64,000 nt of DNA from Amborella trichopoda. Lineage: Eukaryota > Streptophyta > Magnoliopsida > Amborellales > Amborellaceae. Made by a program: the position numbers and the translations under genes. Shown here piece after piece: positions 1 to 11,702 of the stretch. Each line of letters opens with the position of its first letter. The first letter of the stretch is position 1. The stretch covers positions 7,213,222 through 7,277,221 of the forward strand of contig NW_006494931.1 in NCBI RefSeq assembly GCF_000471905.2, written 5' to 3'. Under the pieces are notes generated by a model. It was not told where the DNA came from. It worked only from the letters and a program-made list of their open reading frames with translations, and did no database searches.

Positions 1-754
1 GTGAGAGGGACGACAAAGTGGTCGACCCTCATGTGCTCGAGTTGACGTCGAACTGGCACTACCCCAAGCTGTGGGATGCATGACGTGCGCAGCGTTTGAC
101 CCGGGAAGGCTTAGCCTTGAACACAAGTTCGAGGAGGCATGAAAGTTGCCCCGAGGTGTGGCTCGAGTGGTTGGACCGTGAGCTCTTAAATGTGTGTGTG
201 GGGTGGAGACCCCAAGATTTCCTCCTCCGACTGCCGAGTCTTCAGGTGTAGAAGTTCAGGGTAGTCAAGGATTTCGAGGGGTAGCCTTGCGGCGATCCTC
301 AAAAGCCAGGGCAACTTGATTGCCTTTTTGAGAGTGGACAAGGTAGCCTTCCAGCGTACCCCAGCAATATGACTGGCAAGGGACTTGCCAGTAGCAGGGT
401 GCGTGCTGTGTGCGGTAGCAGATGTGCTACTAATGCAAGGGGCCTTGATGGAGTGTCCACCAGGGCAAGGAAGCAGGAAGTCAGGGACCTTTAAGTCCCT
501 TCTCGCATCAACATAGGAAAGAACCTCGGAGCTGGACTTTGAGTCCCGACTGAAAAGGAGTGTGGGGAAGGAATCTTAAGCATTTTGTCTCCCTAGGACA
601 GTCATGAGTGCGAGGATAGGAAAGTCCCCGACTCGGATAAAGAGGTTGAATAACCAAGGTGCCATAGAAGGTAGTGCAGAAAGTAAAAGATGATACTAAT
701 CAAACAAGAGTGAATCGACGAAGGGCTAATAAGTCCCTAGTGGAGTCGTCAAGC
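1..754 (-). mobile_element. Element C (Tat lineage), 5' leader, partial
   Basis: This is the untranslated leader between the PBS and gag of a minus-strand Tat-type element whose body lies left of the window. By eye it aligns with 46340-47014 of the complete element T: both share the same blocks around a 'ggcaagggacttgcc'-like segment, a 'ggggtggagacc' segment and the PBS-flanking 'aataagtccc'. It abuts the inward end of the LTR at 755. No gag frame is reached inside the window. Open frames here are short and not conserved with T, so I read it as non-coding leader. Confidence 0.7.
733..751 (-). promoter_or_regulatory. Primer-binding site of element C (candidate)
   Basis: On the minus strand this reads TGACGACTCCACTAGGGAC, three bases inside the LTR end. 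T has TGGCAACTCCACTGGGGAC at the equivalent place. The Tat/Ogre group is known for PBSs of this kind, reported as tRNA-Arg type; that tRNA assignment is from memory of the family, not tested here. Confidence 0.6.
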
Positions 755-1559
755 TGGTTAGGTGCCTCGATCTCGCCTCCCCAGATCTAGGTGATCAGTT
801 GACATATGTCTCGAGTTCGAAAGACCCAGGACTTGAGATCGCTCTCTTGGGAACCTTGTTCAAGAACAAGGGTACGTATCGAATTAGCGAGAGAGGAATT
901 TTGGATGTGAGGTGGGGATCAACCTCACTGGGTCCGTGACTTACAAGGGCTGACTCGCGTGGGTGCCCTCTTAAATCACGACGGAAGCCCCGTAGCTACT
1001 TCAGCTGGTTCAGAATCACCTCCCTTAACCTGCAATCTCCTAGTTTTCTAGACAACACTACTACGGTTAATTTGTAAGATAAGTGGGCCAAAAGACCCAC
1101 CCTTATCTTAAGGAAACACACATTTGCATGGCTAAGAATGTGAGAAGCTAGGGTGATGAAATGGAAGGTTTGAACGAGAGGAGAAAAGAAGAGGGTACTC
1201 GATGAGAGGACGAGGCTAGCATGATAGCTGGACCAGTGCAATGACCGACCCGGAGAGGTAGCAAGTCGGGCACGGTACTTTGGACCGGCGTGACGGCATT
1301 ACTACTCGAAACCAAGGTCGACATGACTTTCCTAATTTGGTGTGGCAGCAAGATGGGCATGATACTCAGGACCAACACAATGACAAAACTGCGCGACAGC
1401 ATTGCAAGACTAGATTGAGTCTATCCTTGGTCAAGTGAGAATTGAATGAAGAAAATGCACCAAATGAGGAAGAGATGGGGTCTCCACGGCGCTAGGCGTC
1501 ACCACTAGCAGTGTCACAGCCCTTGGATGGCGCTAGGCACTATTGCTCACAGCTAGAGG

Positions 1560-2030
1560 CCAAGCAATGAAATACAGGCAGCGCTAAGCATCACCATTGG
1601 GCAACACGAGAATGGCGGCGATAGCCTTTGGCGAAGCACGCAGTGATAGCCATTCACGAGGCACACGGCGACACTTCTTGCTCAGGCACGTGGTGATAGG
1701 AGTGGAACGTAAGAAGAGGCTGCACACGACAATAGGCACCGAATGCATGAAGGAAGCTCGCGGACGGCGATAGGCAACGAACACACGAAGTAAGCTCGTG
1801 GATGGTGATAGGCATCGAACTCACAAAGGAAGCTCACAGACGGTGATAGAGGTTGCCACAACCTCTCCCCAGCGGCGATAGGCATCGTAGTCCGCGATAG
1901 GAATGCAATAAGGGGATACCCATGCGGGCCGTAATTAGTTTTGTCGTCTGCATTCTTCACTGAGGTGTCGAGGAAACATTTACGGATGGCGATGAGCAGC
2001 GTCATCTACAATCCTTGCTGAGCAATCGAG
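1560..2030. repeat. Degenerate repeats within LTR C
   Basis: Loose repeats built on 'ggcgataggcatcg' and 'gaaggaagctcgcggacggtgatagg' sit between the LTR's inner end and the TATA region. The solo LTR at 52745-53060 has related 'gcgatacctatcgccgcc' units on the opposite strand. In T the same position holds an unrelated 51-bp array, so this part of the LTR changes between copies. Confidence 0.55.
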
Positions 2031-2368
2031 ATGAACTAATACAAGGGAAAAGAAGCTCGCGCATGGCATTGACATCACCATGCATGACCTATGAAACCAC
2101 AGTAAGGGGAAAAAGAAGAGAAAGAGGCATGCACGGCACTGCCATTGCCATGCATGGCCTCTGAGGGAGGCTCAGACGAAGAGGAAGAAGAAGAAAGAAA
2201 AGAAGAGAGATAAGATTTTCCTTGAGCTTAGGGGTACCCATCCAAAAGTTTCTCTCTCCATACTCTCTTCAAACTTTACCCAACAATGAGAAGGAAAGAG
2301 ATTTCTATTCAGTAAAAATTCTCTTTGGTTAAGGGTTTCAAGCCTTTTACGTACAATGATGGTACATG

Positions 2369-2380
2369 GAATATATAGAA
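2369..2380 (-). promoter_or_regulatory. TATA box of LTR C
   Basis: The minus strand reads TTCTATATATTCC, shortly after a 'ccacccatgttt' block that also precedes the TATA boxes at 19422 and 22116. This is the expected U3/R boundary of the LTR. Confidence 0.6.
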
Positions 2381-3969
2381 TTGTGCCCAAACATGGGTGG
2401 ATTGATCAAAATTAAACCTAATTGTTGGAAATTAAGATTTATCTGAATTAAAATAAATTAGAAAAGAGAGTGCAAAATGACAGATTTGGACCTTCTTAAT
2501 AAGTTGTGGAATTCCAAGACACTCCATGGTTGCCCTAGAACATGATGATTTTCATGGATGATCCGGGGTCATTTTGATGCTTGTTTCATCGAAAGATTGT
2601 TGTTTTCTTGTAGGGCTGGGCATGGCGATCGATTTGATACCAACTTCGAGCCATGGATCATGTTTTTAGCACACGATCATGTGACTTGAAATTTGAATGA
2701 ATCTTCAAACTTTGGATTGATTGTATGTTTGTTCCTTGTTTTTTGTTGGTGATTTCTTCCCTGGAACACACTGAGCATGCCGTCATGATCACTGGGCAAC
2801 AAACACAACTGGATTCTGTGCCTAAATGAAGATTTTGCAACTTTAAAATTTTGACCGGAATATGGAATTTTGATGAGGGAATTTGCAGTCAATTCGTCGG
2901 CTTTCTCTGTGGAATTCGACCATTCATAATGTTCGGAGTTCGGACAAGAGAGAGCTTTAGACCTTATGCACACGATGGAATTATTTTCACATCGATCGGG
3001 GCTCACGAGCGGTGCGATTTTTCTGCTGGCGCGAGGCACGATGCTACTAATTTTTTTGCACTTTTTCACGAATCAACAACTTCTCTCTAGCGTTTCTTCA
3101 CGCTTGGGCCGTCGAGAGGCGTGCCACATATTGAAATGCTTGTCTCGACGAGATGAACATGTTCCATCAAGTTTGAGCATGATCCTATCTTGTATGAGGG
3201 AGATATAAGCGTCAAAAGTAACTGGTTGCGACTGACCCTTTAATGGAGTTGATTTGTAGGGTGGCCGCACAGGAACAGCGTGTGGTCCCTCCTGTTTTTC
3301 TCTTTTACCCATAACTTCTTCCTGAGATGTTCGTTCAAGATAAAATTTGACCCCTAGGGGTTTTCATCCATTTCGGATCCAATAGAGGTGGTCCCACAAC
3401 AATTTGAGGCATTAAAAATATAAGTCTAGTTATAGGGTCCATTTCAGGGTGCTTGAGGCTGATTTTGTCGAAACTCTTTCTCAGTTTGTGCTGCCTTAGA
3501 CATGCCAAAATGCGACAAAACTTGACAGGAGACTTTTGAAAGTCCTCATGAAGATCTTGGCCAGTTTGGGGTTTATTCTGAAACTGTCAAAATTTCAACT
3601 ATTTGTTAGGCTTTATTGACCGGGGACCCATGATGATGAAAAATTTCTTCGAACAGGTTACAGGCCAAAAAGTTACTCTCGCATCAAAAGAAAAGAGAGT
3701 AGCTATGCTGGAGTGTCGCTCTTGAATATGAGGAAAAGAGGATTATTACAGGCCAAAAAGTTGTTGTCACGTCGGAGGAAGGCATAAGGGTCTTAGATCA
3801 AGTTTATCAGACATATAAAGCAGACCCTTTTGGCAAGGAACTGGCCTATGATGGAGAGCACACCCTCTTTACAGTAGGTACCCTTCCACAAAACAACATG
3901 GAGTTCATAATTGTACTAGGGACCTTATCTTCCAACAGACTTCATGAGCAAGACCTTACCATTGGTCAC

Positions 3970-4190
3970 CACCATTTGCCTACCCAAGTCATCGCCGTGC
4001 GTGATCATCATCACGCATGACTCAGCATCTTGCATAATCATCGTCGCACATGACTTGACGCCATGCGTGACTATCGCCACACACAACTCATCGTCGTGCA
4101 CGACCATAGCCGTGCACGACTTCCTACCGTTCATGAAAGGATCTCCAAATGACCAGCTACTGCGTGTGACTATCACCACACTTAACGCTT
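3970..4190. repeat. Short degenerate repeats in B 3' region
   Basis: Repeated units resembling 'catgcgtgactatcgccaca' and 'gtcgtgcacgaccatagccg', roughly 25 bp each and diverged. They create an apparently long open frame on both strands, which I treat as a by-product of the repeat. Confidence 0.5.
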
Positions 4191-4772
4191 CAGTTGCAAA
4201 CAACTGTCTAGCTAGCCCCGACCGTTCAGTTCATGTGACCCTTCGGATGCTTATGACCCTTCGTTTCCCTGACGATCATGCACCTTCCCCGAGACCTTTC
4301 ATCTCCCCTTTGCGATTGTTCACAGTTCTGTGACTTTTCAGCTACTCATCGGGGAACACCTCCACTAGCCGGAAACCCATTGACGCACCTTGCCCCTTCC
4401 TCCACTACCACTTGAAAACCCCTTAACCTCGTTCACTCACAGGAAAACCTGACGCCCACCATAGTTGCACCTGCCCCTCTCTTTCTTGACAGCAAAACAT
4501 CACCCAAACACTACTAGAAGCCCCGTAACAGTTGGCCGTCAAAACACCAATGAGGTCCCCGGCCTCCCTCCTTCACTTTTGAGGCACGACAAAGCCTTCA
4601 CAAAGACTCCGTACGGCTTCTCTGCCGATGCCAGAAACCCTCTGTGAATGCCTTGCGAGTTCCATAGCTCTCGCGTTCTTGCTGGAATCCTTTAGCCGGA
4701 ACACTTCTCGCCCTCTCTTACTGCTCACTATCGTTTTACCTTTGATAAAATGGTGAAAAGGGCTTTTATCCC

Positions 4773-4782
4773 CTTATATCGA
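4773..4782 (-). promoter_or_regulatory. TATA-like site antisense to element B
   Basis: The minus strand reads GATATAAGGGGATAAAAG. T has a closely similar TATATAAGCGGGTAAAATCC on its own antisense strand at 37646. Conservation of the TATA and its 3' neighbourhood between two copies suggests an internal promoter pointing back toward pol. This is inference; no transcript evidence is available. Confidence 0.4.
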
Positions 4783-5389
4783 CAGCGTTGCCCTGAAGTG
4801 CCCCTAACAAACTGAAAATGTTAGTCAGGTCCAGGAAGGCCAAACGACGATGGGTTGGACCAGGTCGAGCTCTGGCCCGAAGCCCGAACAGAGGTCACCG
4901 CCACCCATGTAGTGCCGAGCATCCAGCATCAAATGAACCAGGACCGGGTCAAGCCCAAGCCCGAACTCAGACCAACGGCACACGTGACTAATGTCGTTTG
5001 TGACTAACACAGTGCATGAAATTCACTAACCAACGTCACGCACGACCAACACCATCTATGATGACTGCTATCGTCGTTCTTGCAACTATCACTCAGGCTA
5101 GTGCCGTGGGTGTCTGAGCATGACCACCGCGGTGAGTGTTTTGCCACTACCCCCTGTGGAGGTACACCTATGCCCTGGCCTGTCACCCCCACCAGAGCTA
5201 CAATCATGCCACAGCCCTTTGCCCCCAAGGAGTCACACTCACCCCCTAATCCCCAATGAAATCTGCTTCCGTTTCCCATCCCTCGACGAGCCACCATCTC
5301 CATCTGAGCCATTTACTTGTGTATTGCCATAACCATTTTATCCCTAGGCAGTTGGATAGTCATCCACAGGCATATTCCCCATGGAGCTT

Positions 5390-6060
5390 CACCTACATGA
5401 CAACCTACACAACGGTCTTGATGCACGACCCTAAACTGCATGGTCTAAACTATACGTTCTTAAATTGTAGCTGAGATCTATGCTGCATGACCCTAAACTG
5501 TATAGCCATGGTCCATGTCGCATGACCCTAAACTGCACAGCAACGGTCTAAATGCACGACCCTAATTTGCATGGGTAAACTGTAGCAGAGGTCTAGTTGC
5601 ATGACCTTAAACTGCATGATTTGTGATGCATGACCCTAAACTGCACAGCCATGGTCCACGCTGTATGACCCTAAATTGTACTGTCGTGGTCTAGATGCAC
5701 GACCTTGAATTACATGGTTAAAACTATATGACCTTAAACTGTAGCGGAGGTTTATTTGCATGAACTTAAACTACGTGATTTTTGCTGCATGACACTAAAC
5801 TCCACACCCATGGTCCACGCTGACCCTAAACTGCATAGCCACGATCTAGAAGCATGACCCTAAACTGCATGGTCCAAACTATATGACCTTAAATGTAGCA
5901 AAGGTCTAGTTGCACAACCTTAAACAGCATAGTCCTAGTTGCATGAGTTTAAAACTGCATAGCCATGGTCCAAGCTATATGACCTTAAAATTATAGTGCA
6001 AGTCCTAGCCGCATTGCGCTAAACTGCTTTGCACACGTCCAGAAGGCATGACCTTAAACA
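5390..6060 (+). repeat. Tandem array with 'catgaccctaaactgca' core (B)
   Basis: More than 20 diverged units with the core 'gcatgaccctaaactgca', spaced about 30-50 bp with irregular linkers such as 'tagccatggtcca'. The same array occurs in T on the opposite strand at 36000-36670, so it is a fixed part of this Tat family's 3' untranslated region. Isolated units reach to about 6410. No coding capacity. Confidence 0.8.
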
Positions 6061-6407
6061 AGCCCCCACAGATACGCATACACCCCTTCTGCGTAGTGCA
6101 TCCATTTCCCTTATCATCATCCATCATTCTCCAGTGAGTCTTAGCCATCCCTCCATCCTAATTCACTATCAGCTAGTGGGCCACCACTATCCACCTTCCA
6201 TACCAGCACCGTCCATCCTTTGTAAGCAGCCTCATGCCATCTCCCCAGAGTGAGTCAAACCACCATCATACTCACTCAATGGCCTCCACAGACTGTCATC
6301 CATCTTCAACACGGTCCAGTTGTATGACCTTAAACTATGGTACACATCCTGATCGTATAACGTTAAAAGGCTTCGCATGGGTCCCGGAGCATGACCTTAA
6401 ACATATC

Positions 6408-6443
6408 TTCACAAAAAAAAAAAAAGAAGAAGAAGAAGAAGAG
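6408..6443 (+). repeat. A-rich / GAA microsatellite
   Basis: A run of about 13 A followed by (gaa)n. It lies directly after the last unit of the neighbouring array and has no retroposon hallmarks such as a flanking direct repeat. Confidence 0.7.
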
Positions 6444-7195
6444 AATAACGGGCTTAGTGTAAACCTAAAAGGGAATTCCATAAGTAAAAATGATGGACGG
6501 GCGTCGTCATGAAACCATGAGTAAGAGAGTTACGTAAAAATAAAAATGCAGGCATGGTGAAAACCTTAAAGGACACCTTGAGTAAAAATGGAAGAAAAAA
6601 GGGTGGACATGGGCGTAACATTACTGGTAAAAGTGCCTTGAATAAAAGGAGGTTGATAAAAACTGTCTCTACGGTGCCACTTCCCCAATCCAAGCGAAAA
6701 TTCCTAATGGGTGCTTGGACCAATAAGCAAGTTGATGCAACGCTATCCTCATTGGCAGCATCAACTACCATTAAAAAAAAAATCCCAGGTATTCGAATGC
6801 CTAATATCAGGACCCAAAAATACGAGCTTCATGGAAGAATTCCACAGTCTGAGTCATAAAAAGGACCCAGATGACGACACGCCAAAGACGCTCTCAAAGG
6901 TATGAAACTCTCAAACAAAATCAAGATCTGCCCACAGCAAACAGGGTAGAGCCCTTTCAAGGCTGCCTTGACAAAATCCCTCCCTGATCGGATCATACAT
7001 TTGGGACAGAATAACAAAAAGCCCCCAACTAGACTCACAGGATGGAGCCCACAAAGGTACCATGTTTATCAAAAGCAAACCTGGTGTAGCAGCAAACAAC
7101 GCCCACCAAGGGCTCCTTGTCTGTCTATCCAAAGAAAAGCTCTTGACGTGGATGATGGGTTGTGATGATCCAAACGTTTCCCGGCTGAGGAGAAG

Positions 7196-7660
7196 AGGTC
7201 AGCACCAGTTGGAGTTGTGTGAGAGGCCAGAGCCAGTTGGAGTTGTGTGAGAGGCCAATGCTAGTTGGAGTTGTGTGAGAGGCCAGCACCGGTTGGAGTT
7301 GTGTGAGAGACCAGCGCCAGTTGGAGTCATGTCAGAGGCCAGCGCTGGTTGGAGTTTTGTGAGAGGCCAGCGCCAGTTGGATTTGTGTGAGAGGCTAGCG
7401 CCGGTTGGAGATGTGTGAGAGGTCAGCACCGATTGGAGTTGTGTTAGAGGCTAGCACCGGCTGGAGTTGAGTGAGAGGCCAACGCCGGTTGGAGTTGTGT
7501 GAGAGGCCAGCGTCGGTTGGAGTTATGTGAGAGGATAGCACCGGTTGGAGTTGTCTGCGAGGTCAGTGCTGATTGGAGTTGTGTGAGAGGCCAGTGCCGG
7601 TTGGAGTTTTGTGAGAGGCCCACGTTGGTTGGAGTTGTGTGAGAAGCCAGTGCCAGTTCT
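7196..7660 (+). repeat. 28-bp minisatellite at start of LTR A (left)
   Basis: About 16 units of the form 'gttggagttgtgtgagaggc' followed by 'cagcgccg', with substitutions. The element-sense core CCAGCGCCGGTTGG recurs at each unit boundary. The array begins ~35 bp inside the LTR, so it is in U3 upstream of the TATA-like site. E has a shorter-period version (21/24 bp) at the same place. Confidence 0.9.
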
Positions 7661-7825
7661 GTACCGCCATGCGTGAGTGGTTGAGTGCATGGTAGTCTAG
7701 GGAGTTCTCTCTCTCTCCCCATTCATGTCATTTAGCATTGCATGAATGACACTTGTCACTCCTTTTCCATTTTTAAATAGAGATTTTCTCATCCCTTCTA
7801 AAGAGCTTTGGAGCTCTCTCTCCCA

Positions 7826-7830
<5 letters not shown>

Positions 7831-7864
<34 letters not shown>
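7831..7864 (+). repeat. (CT)n microsatellite
   Basis: About 17 uninterrupted CT units downstream of the TATA-like site. The right LTR has a shorter CT-rich run at 14130-14162. Confidence 0.95.
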
Positions 7865-7865
<1 letters not shown>

Positions 7866-9404
7866 AAACACTTAGAGTCTTATGTTGGGGAGCTTGGAGA
7901 AGTGGATGTGTGCAGGAGTTTTGGAGCAAGTTTAAAGCTCAAGGTAAGTAGGTCATGTTATTGTGTGTTGTAGTATGAAGCATCAATTGAAGCATGAATC
8001 TAATCATGTATAAATAATGATTTGGGCATGAATAAGCTTGAAATTAAGCATGAGATTAGCATGAGATTGTATAGAAATTTGTGTGAAAGAATAGGATTTG
8101 CATGTACGTATTTGTGCTCCATTTGTTTTTAAAACTTTAGGCTCCTTTGCAGTTATGCACTGTTGTGATTTCTGTTGAGCCTGTAATTTGTAGGTTAATG
8201 CTCTTGAGGTTAGTTTAAGCTGGAATTGGTATCATGTGATTAGCTTGTGTAGTTTAAAAGTTATGCTTTGTTCTTCGAGTTATGTTATGGCTGAACTGTG
8301 GAATTCCTTGGAGTATTGGGGTTTTTGTGTCTCTTTATTGACCTATCAAATGATCTCAAAATTGCTTCAAATCACCTCCATTGGAAATATTTCATAGTCT
8401 AGTTTGAGTTTGAAGTTTATGTATACATGATATTCTTAATAGATTGGAAGATATGATGTGAAATGTGCATGAATGTCACTGCTAACAGACTGTGAAAATT
8501 TCCAAGAATATTGCTTCTGTTATACTAAGACTTCGCTTGACCTATTGGAGTCCAAAAGACATGAAATCGCAGCCATTTGAAAGATGCATGAGTCTATTGT
8601 GATTTTTATGTTCTTACATGGATCTGATTCTTTATTTATGTAAAGTTATTCTTCGTAATGTGCCAGTAGATCACCATAGACAGTTTTAGTAAAAATACAG
8701 AACTGATGTCTCCGATGTCAAGAGTTTTGAACAACCAAATGAAGTTCAATTTCTTCCAAATCACTGTGGTTTGAAATAATTTTGAATAAGATTGAGATTA
8801 CATGTTTACAAATTTTCAAAATTCTCCTTATTTTGAGAGTTATATGATTAATTTTAACAATGTGTCACTATGGATAGCTTTTATAAAACTCAGAATTTAT
8901 GCCTCTATCGCTACGGATTTTGATTAGCCAAAAGGGGTCCATTTTTTTCTAAACCACTCCCATTTGAATGATTCATGAGTAAGCTAAAATTCACATGTTT
9001 AGCACTTTTTGGAATTTCTTTTTGATTGGGAGTTATGAAGTAAATTTTAAAGATATGTCACGACCTTCACTGCACAATAGATTTCAGACAAAATATCTTC
9101 ATTCTTTTGAACTTTTGAGGAGCGAACCAAGGTCCAATTGTTTTCAAACTACCCTGATTTGAAATGTAGGATGAAAATTGGTTTTTGAACCGTCTTCAAA
9201 CTCTAAATGGTTCAATGATTACGATCCTAATGATAAGCACACAGTATTGCCTTGATGGCAGGAAATTGAGTGGTAAGGCTTAACTGAAATAATGTCACTG
9301 TTACTATAGTACGGTCTTTGTGATACTGTTAAAATTTGATGTGCCATACCCAAAATGTGATATTATAACTATCATGACAAGATACTAATATCGTCATTAT
9401 GTGA

Positions 9405-10080
9405 TATATGATATGTGAATGGATAGCTATTATATGAACGATGGTATCATGCTGCCTATGTGTTATGTGTATGGGTACCTACTGTGTCAATGATGGTATC
9501 GTGCTGATTATGTGATATGTTAATGGATACCAACTATGTGAATGATGGTATCTTGTTGCTTATGTAATATGTGTAAGGATACCTACTGTGTGAATGATGG
9601 TACCGTGCTGCTTATGTGATATGTGAATTGGTATTAACTGTGTTAGTGATGGTATCATGTTGCTTATGTGTTATGTGTATGGGTACCTACTGTGTGAATG
9701 ATGGTATCATGTTGTCTATGTGTTATGTGTATGGGTAACTAATGTGTGAATAATGGTACCTTACTACTTATGTGATATGTAAATGGATACCTATTGTGTG
9801 AATGATGGTATCATGCTGCTTATGTGTTATGAGTAAGAGTGCCTACTATGTGAATGATGGTACCATGCTGCTTATGGGATATGTGAATGGGTACTTACTG
9901 TGTGAATGATGGTATCATGTTGCTTATGTCTTATGTGTATGGGTACCTACTGTGTGAATGATGGTATCATGCTGCATATGTGTTATGTGTATAGGTACCT
10001 ACGGTGTGAAAGATGGTATCATGCTGCTTATGTGTTATGTGTGTAAGTACCTATTGTGTGAATGATGATACCAACGTATT
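9405..10080 (+). repeat. 52-bp minisatellite in LTR A (left)
   Basis: About 13 units with the consensus pieces 'tatgtgatatgtgaatgg', 'gtacctactgtgtgaatg' and 'atggtatcatgctgct'. The same unit forms arrays in the right LTR of A and in both LTRs of E, so it predates the split of these two LTR families. Confidence 0.9.
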
Positions 10081-10737
10081 GAGATATTGGCATGCTTTGA
10101 GTGTATTGCATGAACTGCTGTGACATCATGACATTTTTAGTGATATGGGAATTTCTCAACATGCCATGTGTGTATCGCATTGCCTAGGACATGTAACTTC
10201 TCATGAGGTGCGCATGAGGTGATATGCTATGTGCTTTGAGCGTATTGCATTGCCTAAGATATGTGACTATTTAATATGAGTGGGTGCCGCTTTGAGAGTA
10301 GTGCAAGGCCTGCCTGTTGTTTGATGCTAGTAAGGTACATGCATTGGAGTGTAATGAATTACCATGCTATGTGAGTGCGTAGGTATGAAAATATGCTTAA
10401 CTCTGAAATAACAGTAAGCTCCTTTGTGATAAGTATGTATACTGTAGGACATGTTCAGTTATAGATAAATGAGTATTATTGAGGAATACATATGATGATA
10501 ATCCTGAGGAAAGGTCTTTCTGAACTATTAATTCCTGTAATATCCATTATCTGTACTGGGAATATGAATGATAATTACAACATTAAACAAATGTGAATTC
10601 TCATATCTTATATAGTGCCTACTCTACCTGAAGAGCATCATCCTATAATTGTGGCATAATTGTGATAGAGGACTAATGTTTTATGAGCGTGGCTTAGAAT
10701 CTTGATCTGTGCTATGTGATAATACTCATAGGCAGGG

Positions 10738-11702
10738 ATGTCGAGGACTCGTATTGATGATGCGAGTCAAAGAAATGGAAATACCGAGGCCCTCGGTGAG
10801 TTTTTCAAGACTTTAAGGGCCATGACCTAAATGATGAAGGAGAATATGTCGGCCCCAACTGCCTCCAGCCCAGGACTGTATGATATTAGTTTTATTAAGA
10901 AGTTTAAGAAGTTAGGGCCACCCACTTTTGCGGGGCATAGTGGAATAGAGAAAGCCGAGAGATGGATGATGCAAGTTCAGAAGATCTTTACAGTCTTGCA
11001 ATGCACAGATGAGCTGAAGTTGAGGCTGGGTACCTTCATGCTAGAAGGGAATGACGAACATTGATGTCATTCAGCTCAGTAGGCTAAGGAAGAAGTGGAG
11101 GTTATACCTAATTGGAAAAAATTTCTGGAAGGAGAGAAAAGAAGTGGAGTTTATATAATAGCAATAAGGGAAATTGACTGTGGAGCAGTATGCGGCTAAG
11201 TTTTCAGAACTGTCTCGATATGTCTCACACATTATGAATACGAAGGCTTGTAGAGCAAGTAAGTTGGAGAGAGGCCTCAAGCCAGACATAAGGAAGGGGG
11301 TAATATCGGCAAATTTAAAGACCTTCTCCCCACTAGTGAATCTGGCTAGAAAAATAGACAGAGAATGTGATGAGTACTGGCTAAGGAGGGAGAAGCGGAA
11401 GCCAAGGCCTCTTCCTCTGAGAGGTTTTCAAGAGAAAGGAGGCCAGAGATATGATACGGTTCAGAAAACCTTTCAGGATGATATTAAGCAGAACCAACCA
11501 GTGCCATGAGGTTCTTGTGGGAAGCTCGATCACTCGGCTCTCGAGTGCTAGCTGAAGACGAAGCCATGTTTTAAGTGTGGCAAGCTGGGCCACTTGATCA
11601 AAAGCTGTCCTGTGATGGGAGGTGAGTCTAAGCCAAGGGCTCAAGGGCGAGTGTTTGCACTTGGGGATCAGGAGGCGAAGGGTTCTCCCCCAGATAACCA
11701 AG
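10738..11702 (+). pseudogene. gag: gag pseudogene of element A
   Basis: Degenerate capsid gene of a Tekay-type retrotransposon. The start ATG at 10738 matches E's gag start at 26084 in sequence (M-S-R-T-R against M-P-R-T-G). The frame reads through a core with PPTFAGHSGIEKAERWM to about 11065, then loses about 100 bp relative to E and shifts. It resumes at 11174 with TVEQYAAKFSELSRYVSH and KLERGLKPDIRKG. It ends with two CCHC-like knuckles near 11512-11615, the second being CFKCGKLGHLIKSC, followed by GRVFAL, the usual gag/protease junction. Homology stops at about 11702, exactly where protease should begin. Several TAG/TGA stops are present. Confidence 0.85.

Larger units (their letters stand above)
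755..3655 (-). mobile_element. 5' LTR of element C (Tat lineage)
   Basis: A 2.9-kb LTR. On the plus strand it starts TGGTTAGGTGCC and ends CTTCGAACA; on its own strand it therefore begins TG and ends CA. It is collinear with both LTRs of T (30954-34037, 47018-50159): first the segment with 'gagagaggaatttt', then a tandem/low-complexity part, the TATA region near 2375, the 'accaacttcgagccatgga' block near 2640, and a terminal block ending in 'ttcgaaca'. The PBS on its left shows that it is the 5' LTR. To its right begins B's 3' region (3656 on), so C inserted into B. The expected TSD partner of GGTTA (3656-3660) lies outside the window. Confidence 0.8.
3656..7160 (+). mobile_element. Element B (Tat lineage), 3' untranslated region, part 1
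   Basis: Non-coding 3' part of a plus-strand Tat element, cut on the left by C and on the right by A. It matches the 3' region of T in the opposite orientation and in the same order: 'ggttacaggcc' blocks (compare 38920 and 39070), a segment with TATA and 'aggccaaacgacgatg' near 4830 (compare 37560-37670), the 'catgaccctaaactgca' array at 5400-6060 (compare 36000-36670), and the 'tggtaaaaatg' blocks at 6480-6790 (compare 35330-35530). No pol is present, because C's insertion separates it from this segment. Short open frames here have no recognisable domain. Confidence 0.75.
7161..10737 (+). mobile_element. 5' LTR of element A, 3' end deleted
   Basis: Homologous from its first base to 'aatactcataggcaggga' with 13502-17007 of the right LTR. 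The last ~490 bp of the LTR, the PBS and the leader are missing, and the sequence runs straight into the gag start codon at 10738. The junction falls at a shared 'aggga', which suggests a microhomology deletion after insertion. Without the PBS and U5 end this copy could not be reverse-transcribed again. A TATA-like 'tttttaaatagag' lies at 7771-7783, upstream of a CT microsatellite. The stretch 7900-9350 is unique LTR sequence with no coding signal. Confidence 0.8.

Noticed and set aside
3944..4333. 129-codon frame rich in Ile/Thr/His/Ser
   Set aside because: It arises from ~25-bp repeats in B's 3' region, and the opposite strand is equally open.
6408..6443. A-rich run as the tail of a SINE or LINE
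   Set aside because: No flanking target duplication or upstream SINE/LINE sequence. It sits inside B's continuous 3' region.
7196..7660. Regular 28-bp repeats resembling a CRISPR array
   Set aside because: Units are contiguous with no unique spacers, lie inside a plant LTR, and recur in the sister LTR.
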